A stretch of DNA of 42,399 nt, from contig DVEF01000101.1 of NCBI GenBank assembly GCA_015295805.1, positions 1 to 42,399 on the forward strand, given 5' to 3'. This stretch comes from Geminocystis sp. M7585_C2015_104. Lineage in GTDB: Bacteria; Cyanobacteriota; Cyanobacteriia; Cyanobacteriales; Cyanobacteriaceae. Positions 25,664-33,496 of this stretch are shown one piece after another. Below the pieces are notes generated by a model. The model was not told the origin of the DNA. It saw only the letters and a program-made list of their open reading frames with translations, and ran no database searches. Made by a program: the position numbers and the translations under genes. Position 1 is the stretch's first letter; every line of letters starts with the position of its first letter.

Positions 25664-26376
25664 TTGAGATATTCCCCATTGATAAGTCTTTTTTCAATAT
25701 CCCGGGCACTAGCGCCCTCATTCAACCAGAATGCCGCTGCGTCGATTCGATCTTGTTTTCCTAAAAGAAACTTGCAATAGGTTTCCCCCATGGAGTAGCA
25801 TTGAATCTCGATACAGTTGAGTGGCTTGTTGATAAAACGACTGAAGAAACCAGCCAGTAACCCCGCATAGATATGACACACGGGTTTGCCAACGTCCCCC
25901 AGGGTGCGTGCCACCGCTGAGTCAAAGATGTTTACAAACATAAAACCATTTTTTTGTTCACTCAAATCCACCTCCCAATTTCCCCAACCCTGGGCGGTAA
26001 AAGGCCACCACCAGGCTTCCAACACGTATAGTAGGTTCATATCGTGTATATCTTGGGGGTACTGGTATTCTTCTTGAAACCATTTTTCAAAGAATTCAGC
26101 ATCTCTCATTCCCCAAGCCTTACCGATGTTGTACATTACTACACTGGAGGCGGCACCAACTTCTTCTTCCAAGCCTTCAATCAAACCGATGATGAAGTCT
26201 TCTGTTACTAGCACGTTACGCGCCTCATTCCAATCGATGATAGTACCATTTCCCACATCGAAGTAAAAAAAGTCTTCCACGGTGTAATGGTCGTGTTTTT
26301 TGGGATACTTACTCTTCCACAGATTTTTGGTTATTTTAGCAACTACTTGTTTTGATGGAGTCGGTGTAACAGTCAT
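25660..26376 (-). CDS. V4R domain protein (Slr0144-like), first gene of PSII-assembly operon
   Basis: A 238-residue protein with an N-terminal TVEDFF element (32-37), a helical middle and a C-terminal V4R core: VCHIYAGLLAGFFSRFI, then NCIEIQCYSMGETYCKF with Cys188, Cys193 and Cys201, the full Cys set of the family. It is related to the second V4R protein at 24132-24812, which has lost the third Cys. As the first gene of the seven-gene run it corresponds to slr0144. Deletion of the Synechocystis operon is known to impair PSII assembly. The ATG at 26376 is unambiguous. Confidence 0.87.
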   Translation of the reverse strand: MTVTPTPSKQVVAKITKNLWKSKYPKKHDHYTVEDFFYFDVGNGTIIDWNEARNVLVTEDFIIGLIEGLEEEVGAASSVVMYNIGKAWGMRDAEFFEKWFQEEYQYPQDIHDMNLLYVLEAWWWPFTAQGWGNWEVDLSEQKNGFMFVNIFDSAVARTLGDVGKPVCHIYAGLLAGFFSRFINKPLNCIEIQCYSMGETYCKFLLGKQDRIDAAAFWLNEGASARDIEKRLINGEYLK

Positions 26377-26627
26377 AGGTTTTTATCTTTTTGGCTAATT
26401 GAAGTGAGTTATATCTCTTGTCCCAATTCTAGCCTTTGTTTTTTCTTTTCATCTAGTTTTCAGTGCCTTTGTGTAAGTTTATTTAACAATTTGCTTTTTT
26501 ATTTCCCTGGTCATCCGGGTATTTTCTTACAGAAAACACATTCTTTAATATTTTTTATTTCTTTTGTAGTCACAACTGCCTAGGTACTATCCCTTAGCCG
26601 AACTGGGGGAAAAACCGTAAACACCAC

Positions 26628-26656
26628 TTGACAAACAGGGGAGCAATTAGTAATAA
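26628..26656 (+). promoter_or_regulatory. Sigma-70-type promoter for tRNA-Gln
   Basis: TTGACA (26628-26633), a 17-bp spacer, then TAATAA followed by T (26651-26656). Expected transcription start is near 26663, about 12 bp before the tRNA. This is the best consensus promoter seen in the window. Confidence 0.7.
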
Positions 26657-26674
26657 TAGAAGAGGCAGTCGCGA

Positions 26675-26745
26675 TGGGGTGTAGCCAAGCGGTAAGGCAC
26701 CGGGTTTTGGTCCCGGCATTCCTAGGTTCGAATCCTAGCGCCCCA
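26675..26745 (+). tRNA. tRNA-Gln (anticodon UUG)
   Basis: A full cloverleaf can be drawn. The acceptor is TGGGGTG with CGCCCCA, the D arm GCC-AAGCGGTAA-GGC, the anticodon stem CCGGG/CCCGG with loop TTTTGGT (anticodon TTG), and the T arm CTAGG-TTCGAAT-CCTAG. CCA is not encoded. Length is 71 nt. It is divergent from the PSII-assembly operon. Confidence 0.95.
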
Positions 26746-27109
26746 GTAGGGTTTTGCCCCTGTAACCCTTCACCCTCGTCGACGACCGGGGTAGAATGGT
26801 GTCCTGTGGGGGTGAGGCAAGACTTTTCCTACAGGCGCCAGACGGGGGTGGGGACGGTGGCCCTCCGAGGGTTATGTAAAATAAGGGAGGGGGCGGGAGA
26901 CAAGGTAGAAAAGAGAAGGGATAAGGAAAACGGCAGCCTGCCATGGGTGTACGGGCCAGAATCTTGGGGCGCCGGTGTAGGTGGCACAAAGTGGGCTGCT
27001 TGTAAAGGGGGGGTGAGGGATAGAGATTCACACAAATTGTACAAAAAACAAAAAGAGAAAGGCAGAGGGGATAAAACCCTTCCTCTGCTGGGCTAGCTGT
27101 TGTAAGCAA
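26746..27109. other. Intergenic stretch without a recognised gene, GC-richer than its surroundings
   Basis: No convincing coding frame: the open frames are short, low-complexity and lack family features. The + strand is strongly purine-rich (26880-26935). A stem is possible between CCTGTGGG (26801-26808) and CCTACAGG (26828-26835). Near 27062-27088 is the terminator of the minus-strand gene. A small RNA in 26750-27000 is possible but unproven; I could not match it to RNase P, tmRNA, SRP or 6S RNA. Confidence 0.4.
27043..27088 (-). terminator. Intrinsic terminator of the coiled-coil gene
   Basis: Reading the minus strand, GCAGAGG (27088-27082) pairs with CCTCTGC (27068-27062), followed by the T-rich tail CTTTCTCTTTTTG (27061-27043 region). 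It sits 22 bp beyond the stop of the gene at 27110-28252. Confidence 0.7.
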
Positions 27110-28252
27110 TCATATATAAAAACGGGTGCGCCATTTGTTGAGGGTGTAGTCGGCGATGGCGGTGACGGATTCCAACTCGGCGATTCTCTTTTGTAACCCT
27201 TCAATAATATTTTTCTGTTGGGATATATATGCTTCCTTTTCTGCCAGAAGATAGCTGTCTTTTACTATTTTTCTTTCCAGACTTTCTTTCTGTCTCTCTA
27301 GGTTATTTATCATATTTATGAGGCCCTTTTGCTCCTCCTCTTTTTGACGATTTCTGCTTTCTAAATCGGCTATTTTGAGTTGGAGTTTGGAAACTTCTTT
27401 TGTTTTTTCTGTAGCTACTTCTTCCAGGTTTTTAATACGAGCGAGCTCCTTTATTAGATTTTCATTGTCCTTTTGAATAGACGCTATTTTTTCAGAAAGT
27501 TCCAGCTGTCTTTTCTCCCAGGTATTCTTAAGAGTTTCTGTCTCTTCTTTTTGGTTGGCCAGTTGTTTCTCAAGACGGCTAACGGCGGCTATTTTATTAG
27601 CCAAATTATCCAGTAAACGTTGGTTCTCTTCGTTTTTTTCTGCTAACAGCTTCTCCATTTGTTTTACTTTTTTCTCTATTTCCGCTCGTTTACTATCTGA
27701 AGCAGCTAGCTTATTCAATTTCTCAGCTATTAGTTGATTCTCCCGGGCCTTTTCAGCTAATAAGCCTTCCAGCTGCTGGATTTTTTCCTCTAATTCCCTC
27801 CGTTTACTTTCTGAATTCTCCAGCTTCTCCAAATCTTCAGCTACCAACCTTTCTAATTTCTCAGCTATTTGTTCGTTTTCTTTATTTTTCTCCGTCAACA
27901 GACTCTCCAGCTGCTGTATTTTCTCCTCTAATTCCTTCTGTCTTTTTTCCGAGTATTCTAGTCTTTCCTGAAGATACTCTGATTCAGTGAAACTTCTGGG
28001 GGAAACCTCTCCATACAACTCCCCGTCTTCCCTAGACTTGATGGTGATAACTCTATCAGGATTGTTACCAGAAATGGCAATGTCTCCCTGAAAGATTTTA
28101 TCCAACAAAGCTGACTCAGTCTCTTGGGTTTCTTTCGTTAACTTTTCTAGGATTTTTTTTGTTTCTTGACTGACACTGACACTCACCCTTGACTTGGTAA
28201 CCGACTTGGCAACAGCAAAGCCACTTCCACTTTTTACCCTTTTTCTACTCAT
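27110..28252 (-). CDS. Coiled-coil protein with probable ribbon-helix-helix head
   Basis: A 380-residue protein of unknown function. Residues 1-20 are basic. Residues about 21-58 (RVSVSVSQETKKILEKLTK, then a turn, then ESALLDKIFQGDIA) have the strand-helix-helix pattern of ribbon-helix-helix DNA-binding domains. From about 90 to 365 it is an almost continuous coiled coil. Within it, three similar units (about 103-137, 149-183 and 187-221) share KRxxELEEKIQQLExLLxEKxxEN. The C-terminus ends LNKWRTRFYI. It is monocistronic, with its own terminator. It might organise DNA or bridge it to other structures; that is inference. Confidence 0.7.
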   Translation of the reverse strand: MSRKRVKSGSGFAVAKSVTKSRVSVSVSQETKKILEKLTKETQETESALLDKIFQGDIAISGNNPDRVITIKSREDGELYGEVSPRSFTESEYLQERLEYSEKRQKELEEKIQQLESLLTEKNKENEQIAEKLERLVAEDLEKLENSESKRRELEEKIQQLEGLLAEKARENQLIAEKLNKLAASDSKRAEIEKKVKQMEKLLAEKNEENQRLLDNLANKIAAVSRLEKQLANQKEETETLKNTWEKRQLELSEKIASIQKDNENLIKELARIKNLEEVATEKTKEVSKLQLKIADLESRNRQKEEEQKGLINMINNLERQKESLERKIVKDSYLLAEKEAYISQQKNIIEGLQKRIAELESVTAIADYTLNKWRTRFYI

Positions 28253-28361
28253 AATTTCTCTACTTCCTACTTCATAGAAACAGCCACTCCACGCCTGCTG
28301 GGTTCATTGTATTATAGGATACAGACTTTCCCACAAAAATGCAACAAAAGTTCATATAGTC

Positions 28362-29009
28362 CTAGCGTCTTCTTTCTTGTAATTTTTTGTATACTTGACG
28401 CAAATCGACATGGTGGTAGGCTAAAGCTACAAGGGTGTGGTAAAACAAGTCAGCAGCCTCTGCAACGATAGCCTCTTTATTGTCGTCTTTGCAAGCCATA
28501 ACAAATTCAGCAGTCTCCTCGCCGATTTTTTTTAGGATTTTGTTATCTCCTCCTTCATACAGTTGACAGGTATAGGAATTCTCCTTGGGGTGTTGGCGAC
28601 GTTGAAATACTACCTTGAATAATTCTGTGAGGGTATCAGCTGGGGGTGAGGCTTTGGTTTTATCTATCTGGTGAAAACAACTTCTCTCCCCCGTGTGACA
28701 GGCAGTATCCCCGATTTGCTCTACCACTAGCAGAAGAGCATCACTATCACAATCATAGCGGATGGATTTAATTTTTTGAATGTGTCCGGAAGTTGCCCCC
28801 TTATGCCATAATTGTTGACGTGAACGACTCCAATACCACGCTTCTCCTGTTTCTAGAGTTTTCTGTAGCGATTCGGGGCTCATCCATGCCATCATTAGTA
28901 CTGTCCCATCTAGATAATCCTGGACGATAGCCGGTACTAATCCTTGTTCATTGTATCTAATGGAATCCATGGGCACTGCTTCCTTCAGGTTGGTTGAATA
29001 ATTGCTCAT
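28362..29009 (-). CDS. hisIE: Bifunctional phosphoribosyl-AMP cyclohydrolase / phosphoribosyl-ATP pyrophosphatase
   Basis: A 215-residue fused enzyme catalysing two early steps of histidine biosynthesis. HisI domain (about 15-115): [20 protein letters not shown] and [10 protein letters not shown] supply the zinc/metal cysteines Cys87, Cys104 and Cys111. HisE domain (about 125-215): [20 protein letters not shown] and [13 protein letters not shown] form its acidic metal site. The start is the ATG at 29009, and the gene is divergent from rsmA with a 64-bp gap. Confidence 0.96.
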   Translation of the reverse strand: MSNYSTNLKEAVPMDSIRYNEQGLVPAIVQDYLDGTVLMMAWMSPESLQKTLETGEAWYWSRSRQQLWHKGATSGHIQKIKSIRYDCDSDALLLVVEQIGDTACHTGERSCFHQIDKTKASPPADTLTELFKVVFQRRQHPKENSYTCQLYEGGDNKILKKIGEETAEFVMACKDDNKEAIVAEAADLFYHTLVALAYHHVDLRQVYKKLQERRR

Positions 29010-29073
29010 TTTTCCTCGTTATTTGCGCTAATTTTGTTTCCCCGTTCCGGCCATTATACCACAACATTTGCCT

Positions 29074-29892
29074 ATGATTATTAAGCCTCGAAAAAGATTT
29101 GGCCAACACTGGCTAAAAAGTGAGATTGCCCTTGAGAATATTATTAAAACTGCCCAGTTAAAAAGGGAGGATAGGATACTAGAAATTGGGCCTGGTACTG
29201 GAATTTTAACGGAAAGATTGTTGCCACAAGTGAACCAAGTATTGGCTGTTGAAATTGATAGAGATTTGTGTAAACTTTTAAGGACAAAATTCGCCGGCTG
29301 GTCCAACTTTCTGTTGCTGGAGGGGGATTTCTTGGCGCAGGAGTTTTTTCCCGGTTTCTTGGAATACAACAAAGTGGTGGCTAATATCCCCTATTATATC
29401 ACCGGTCCCATCCTAGAAAAATTGCTAGGCACTATCAGCAAACCGTCGCCAAAACAGTTGGAATTTATTGTCTTATTGATTCAAAAGGAGGTGGCGGAGA
29501 GACTGGTGGCAAAACCAGGCAACAAAAATTACGGCGCTCTTACCCTTAAGGTAAGATATTTGGCAGACTGTGAGATAGTATGTAAGGTGCCAGCAAGGGC
29601 ATTTTATCCGCCGCCAAAGGTAGACTCTGTGGTGGTGAAAATAACCCCAAGGAAGATTGATAATCCACCTAAAAATCCCGCCTTTCTGGAAAAAATTATC
29701 CGCATGGGTTTTAATGGAAGAAGAAAGATGCTAAAGAATAATCTAAAACCCATCGTTAAGCCAGAATTGTTGGAAGTAATCCTGGCAAATTTTAACATAA
29801 ATCCTCAGGTGCGGGCGGAGGATTTGGACTTGCAAGATTGGATTTTGCTAAGTAACATTTTGTCGGATAGTCCAGACTGTGGTGAAGGTTAA
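29074..29892 (+). CDS. rsmA: 16S rRNA (adenine1518/1519-N6)-dimethyltransferase
   Basis: The 272-residue KsgA enzyme dimethylates two adenines near the 3' end of 16S rRNA during small-subunit maturation. The N-terminal KPRKRFGQHWL, SAM motif I ILEIGPGTGILTERL (35-49), acidic VEID (59-62) and catalytic NIPYYIT (104-110) are all present. I prefer the ATG at 29074; an in-frame TTG two codons earlier opens the frame. The long gap after it (about 600 bp) makes it the last gene of its transcript. Confidence 0.96.
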   Translation: MIIKPRKRFGQHWLKSEIALENIIKTAQLKREDRILEIGPGTGILTERLLPQVNQVLAVEIDRDLCKLLRTKFAGWSNFLLLEGDFLAQEFFPGFLEYNKVVANIPYYITGPILEKLLGTISKPSPKQLEFIVLLIQKEVAERLVAKPGNKNYGALTLKVRYLADCEIVCKVPARAFYPPPKVDSVVVKITPRKIDNPPKNPAFLEKIIRMGFNGRRKMLKNNLKPIVKPELLEVILANFNINPQVRAEDLDLQDWILLSNILSDSPDCGEG

Positions 29893-30494
29893 AACACAGG
29901 AGATGCTATATGTTGAGACTGTTAGCAGAGGATTAATTCTAAAAGGAGGCAGATAATAAACGGTTTAAACCTCAAAAAAAAAAATGGTTGTCCCAACAAT
30001 TAGGGCTTGTTAGGTGTTTTTTCCTTTTTTTTTAACCCAACAAAAACCTGTAAAAGAATCTGAAAGAATGGAGTGTTAGGAGTTGTCAGTATTCTTTGCT
30101 TAGAGTCTAAACTGTTGGGAATGAAAGTAAAAATAGGCACCGTTTGGTTTTTTCGGACTACACATTATACCGATTTGCTCTCCATCATATCATGGCCATC
30201 AGAGAGATAAAGTTAGTTGTCTTCCACAGTTGGTGATAAAATCATGTGTCTGACGGTGTTGGCTAAACCAAGGCTTTGGATAATGGCAAGTATGATAAAT
30301 GGCAGGCACAGTAATAGTAAATTATGAGTTAAAACTAAAACAGGTAAGACAATTTTATACTAGGATAATTATAGAACCCCCACAAGCCCCGTAGGGACAA
30401 GCCCATAAACACAAGAGAGGGAATATGAAAAATAAACAAGTTCCACACAGTTGAGTGGTTAAATGGATAATAGCAGAATAGGTGTAAAGGTACT
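29893..30494. other. 602-bp intergenic region, no gene recognised
   Basis: AT-rich, with homopolymer runs (A11 near 29974-29984 and T9 near 30024-30032). A 17-codon frame at 29903-29956 has a Shine-Dalgarno-like AGGAG too close to its ATG and is not convincing. The region presumably contains the 3' end of rsmA and the leader and promoter of the receiver gene at 30495. Confidence 0.4.
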
Positions 30495-30971
30495 ATGGAT
30501 GATAACCTATTAATCAATTCTTCTTCCGAACCTATAATACTAGTAGTAGACGATTTGAAACAGAATCTGAAACTATTAAATGTTATCCTGGAGTCAGCTA
30601 ACTATCAGACTAGTCTGGCAACCAGTGGTAGGGATGCCTTGGAGAGACTTAAAGTCTTAACCCCCGACTTAATCTTGCTGGATTTGATGATGCCAGAAAT
30701 GAGTGGCTTGGAAGTATGTCGTATTATCAAGTCTCACCCGGAATACAGGGATATACCTGTCATCTTTCTCACAGCTAGTGTGGAGGAAAGCCATTTAGTG
30801 GAGGCTTATAGTCTGGGCGCCTCCGACTATGTTACAAAACCCTTCCGGAAACCGGAATTGCTTGCTCGTATTGCAACCCAAATTACACTAAGACGACAAG
30901 CCCAATTGATTCGTCAATTACAGGAGGAAATCCGACAGTTAAAACAGTGTCTTAATTCTACCCCTCGCTAA
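30495..30971 (+). CDS. Single-domain response regulator
   Basis: A 158-residue receiver-only protein. The acidic pocket VVDD (18-21), phosphoacceptor Asp63 (LILLDLMMPEMSG), Thr in FLTAS and Lys in VTKPF are all present. A short helical tail (RRQAQLIRQLQEEIRQL) follows instead of an output domain. It is convergent with the REC-PAS-GGDEF-EAL gene (25 bp apart) and close to a hybrid kinase, which makes a phosphorelay plausible. It resembles CheY-like or PatA-like receivers of cyanobacterial relays. Confidence 0.93.
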   Translation: MDDNLLINSSSEPIILVVDDLKQNLKLLNVILESANYQTSLATSGRDALERLKVLTPDLILLDLMMPEMSGLEVCRIIKSHPEYRDIPVIFLTASVEESHLVEAYSLGASDYVTKPFRKPELLARIATQITLRRQAQLIRQLQEEIRQLKQCLNSTPR

Positions 30972-30996
30972 GTGTTTTTGTGGTTGCGGGTGGTTT

Positions 30997-33270
30997 TTAT
31001 GGTTGGTTTTTACGAGTGGAGGATGGTTTTGCCGGTTTATGGGGGGAGATAACGAGTTTTTTGCTAGCGATGGCTTCTTCCACTTGCGCGGCTGTTAGGG
31101 GAGGGGAGAAATAGTAACCCTGGGCAAACTCACACCCTAATTGTTTTAAAATTCTCACTTGGTGAATGTTTTCCACTCCTTCCGCCACTACATCCATATT
31201 CAGGGCATGGGCAAGCAATATAATAGTCTTAATGATTTCTAGATTTTGTTTTCCCTTTGTCATCTGACTCACAAAAGTCCGGTCGATTTTGAGGGTATCT
31301 ATGGGAAAATGGTGGAGGTAGCTGAGAGAAGAGTAACCTTGTCCAAAATCGTCAAGGCTGAGTAAAACGTTTTTTTCCCTGAGTTTTTGCAATTTTTCAG
31401 TGGTGTCTTCTCCTTGACTCATCATTGTGCTTTCTGTTATCTCTAGTCGCAGACTGCTGCCTGGGATAAGGGTATTTTCTAATACTTCTTCCAACTTGTC
31501 TAGGATTTGAAGATTTTTAATTTGCTTACTGACGACATTGACACTCATACTTAGATTTTCGCCGTGGGGGAATTTCTTTTGCCAAATGCCAAGTTGTCTA
31601 CAAGCCTCTGCCAAAACCCAGTTGCCTATTTCCACAATCAAATCTGTTTCCTCGGCTATGGGGATGAATTCGTCTGGTGGAATAAATCCCCGTTGTGGAT
31701 GACGCCAACGAAGTAATGCCTCAAACCCGACTAATTGGGATGTTTTTAGACAAATTATTGGTTGATAGTGCACCACTAACTCTTCTCTTGCCAAGGCAAG
31801 TCGCAAGTCGTTTTCTATCCTGATGATTTTTAGATTCTCCTGGTACATTTCGGGGGTAAAAATGGTATAACGCCCTTTGCCTAAAGCCTTGGCACGATAC
31901 ATGGCAATCTCGGCATCTCTGATAACTTCTCCAGCATTGTCATAATCCTTATTGCCCATTACAATGCCAATACTGGCACTAGAAAAAATATTATGATTTT
32001 CTACAACTAAAGGCCTGGCAAACTGACTTAAAATACTTTCAGCTGTTATTATGGCCTCATTGTCATCATTTAGGTTTTCCAAAAGGATAGCAAATTCGTC
32101 ACCGCTAAAACGCGCCAATGTATCCTCTTCCCCCAAACACTGGGAGATTAGACTGCCTATTTCCTGTAAAAATCTATCCCCTACCATATGTCCCAGGGTA
32201 TCATTTATCCACTTGAAGCGGTCTAAATCCACAAACAAGACGGCAAAAAGATAGTCTGGATTACGCCGCCTTTGTTTTATTGCCCTTTGTAGACGTTCCT
32301 GAAATAGAATACGATTAGGTAAGCCAGTCAAACTGTCATGTAAGGCACTGTGTACTAACTGTTGTTCTGCTTTTTTTTGCCCTGTTATATCCCTGATTAT
32401 GCCATCAAATCTCACTATTTTTCCACTTTCATCATAAATAGCATAACCCCTGTTACTCACCCAACGCACTTCTATTCCCCGTCTTAAAATCCTGTATTCT
32501 TCTGCCAGACTTCCCGTCTTCAGCATTGCCTTAAACGCCTCTTTTACTCTACTTCTGTCGTCTGGATGTACCACGTCCAACCACAGGGACTTGTTGGTAA
32601 AAAAGGATGAACGGGGGTAGCCATAAATTTTTTCCACTGACGGGTTAAGATAGGTAATGGTGAGAGAGTCTGGACTTATTGACCATACTCCATCCTCCAT
32701 AGAGTTTAAAATACTCTCCAGACGCTTCTCACTCTCTTCCAAGGATTTTTGGATTCGTTTTCTCTCTTTAATTTCCTCCCTTAATTGTTCGTTTAATTTG
32801 GTCAATTCCCAAGTCCTTTGTTTAACTCTTTCCTCTAATTCTTTGTTTATATTTTCAAGTTGTCTGCGGGCTATTTTTAATTCTAGTTGATGTCTTATCC
32901 TAGTCAATACTTCTTCCACCTCAAATGGTTTGGTTATGTAGTCTGAACCCCCCGCATCGAAGGCCTTTACCTTGTCCAATACGTCATCAAAAGCACTTAG
33001 GAAAATGACGGGGATGTCCCTCAGTCTGTTATTTTTTTTTATCTCCCTGCACAACTGATAACCGTCAATTTCTGGCATGTTAATGTCTAAAATAATCAGA
33101 TCTGGCGTGAATTTTTCCAGGGCCCTCAGAGCGATTTTCCCTCCCTTAGCGCACCGCACTTCAAAGCCATGACGAGACAAGGTCCTATATAGAACATTCA
33201 AATTTTCTAGTTTATCGTCCACTATTAAAACGGTTTTGCCGTGTAAATCCAGCCTTTTTGTAATTTCCAT
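30997..33270 (-). CDS. REC-PAS-GGDEF-EAL cyclic-di-GMP protein
   Basis: The 757-residue product runs from the ATG at 33270 (a TTG two codons earlier opens the frame). The receiver (about 12-125) has Asp62 as phosphoacceptor ([11 protein letters not shown]). A coiled coil (about 130-185), a PAS/PAC region (about 185-305), GGDEF-type domain (about 315-480) and EAL domain (about 490-745) follow. The GGDEF motif is SGDEF ([13 protein letters not shown]), a variant that may keep or lose cyclase activity, and the I-site position reads GEED. EAL residues [22 protein letters not shown] and AEGVEN are intact, so phosphodiesterase output is likely. It is downstream of the hybrid kinase on the same strand. 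Confidence 0.93.
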   Translation of the reverse strand: MEITKRLDLHGKTVLIVDDKLENLNVLYRTLSRHGFEVRCAKGGKIALRALEKFTPDLIILDINMPEIDGYQLCREIKKNNRLRDIPVIFLSAFDDVLDKVKAFDAGGSDYITKPFEVEEVLTRIRHQLELKIARRQLENINKELEERVKQRTWELTKLNEQLREEIKERKRIQKSLEESEKRLESILNSMEDGVWSISPDSLTITYLNPSVEKIYGYPRSSFFTNKSLWLDVVHPDDRSRVKEAFKAMLKTGSLAEEYRILRRGIEVRWVSNRGYAIYDESGKIVRFDGIIRDITGQKKAEQQLVHSALHDSLTGLPNRILFQERLQRAIKQRRRNPDYLFAVLFVDLDRFKWINDTLGHMVGDRFLQEIGSLISQCLGEEDTLARFSGDEFAILLENLNDDNEAIITAESILSQFARPLVVENHNIFSSASIGIVMGNKDYDNAGEVIRDAEIAMYRAKALGKGRYTIFTPEMYQENLKIIRIENDLRLALAREELVVHYQPIICLKTSQLVGFEALLRWRHPQRGFIPPDEFIPIAEETDLIVEIGNWVLAEACRQLGIWQKKFPHGENLSMSVNVVSKQIKNLQILDKLEEVLENTLIPGSSLRLEITESTMMSQGEDTTEKLQKLREKNVLLSLDDFGQGYSSLSYLHHFPIDTLKIDRTFVSQMTKGKQNLEIIKTIILLAHALNMDVVAEGVENIHQVRILKQLGCEFAQGYYFSPPLTAAQVEEAIASKKLVISPHKPAKPSSTRKNQP

Positions 33271-33496
33271 CGTCAACTATATCATGTCACGATTGTGCAA
33301 TTTCTTCATAGGGGTACAGTGCGGTTTATTCTTGATTATTTCTTGATTATTTATGCCAAGGGGGTAAGATTAGAGAGATAGGGCAGAGGTGGAATAAAGA
33401 CTCATAATCATGAACCAGTAGTCAGTGAAGACATGATATGAAATGGTAGATGAAAAAGGGTGTGCAACCGCGACGCCTTGTCAACCAGTCACTACT

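Noticed and set aside
26746-27040. RNase P RNA, tmRNA, SRP RNA or 6S RNA
   Set aside because: Conserved motifs of these RNAs as I remember them are not present.
26674-27096. Open frame of 140 codons on the + strand overlapping tRNA-Gln
   Set aside because: It starts inside the tRNA, has low-complexity composition and no recognisable domain; the tRNA is certain.
29903-29956. 17-codon frame after rsmA preceded by AGGAG
   Set aside because: The Shine-Dalgarno-like motif is too close to the ATG, and the peptide has no membrane helix or known match.
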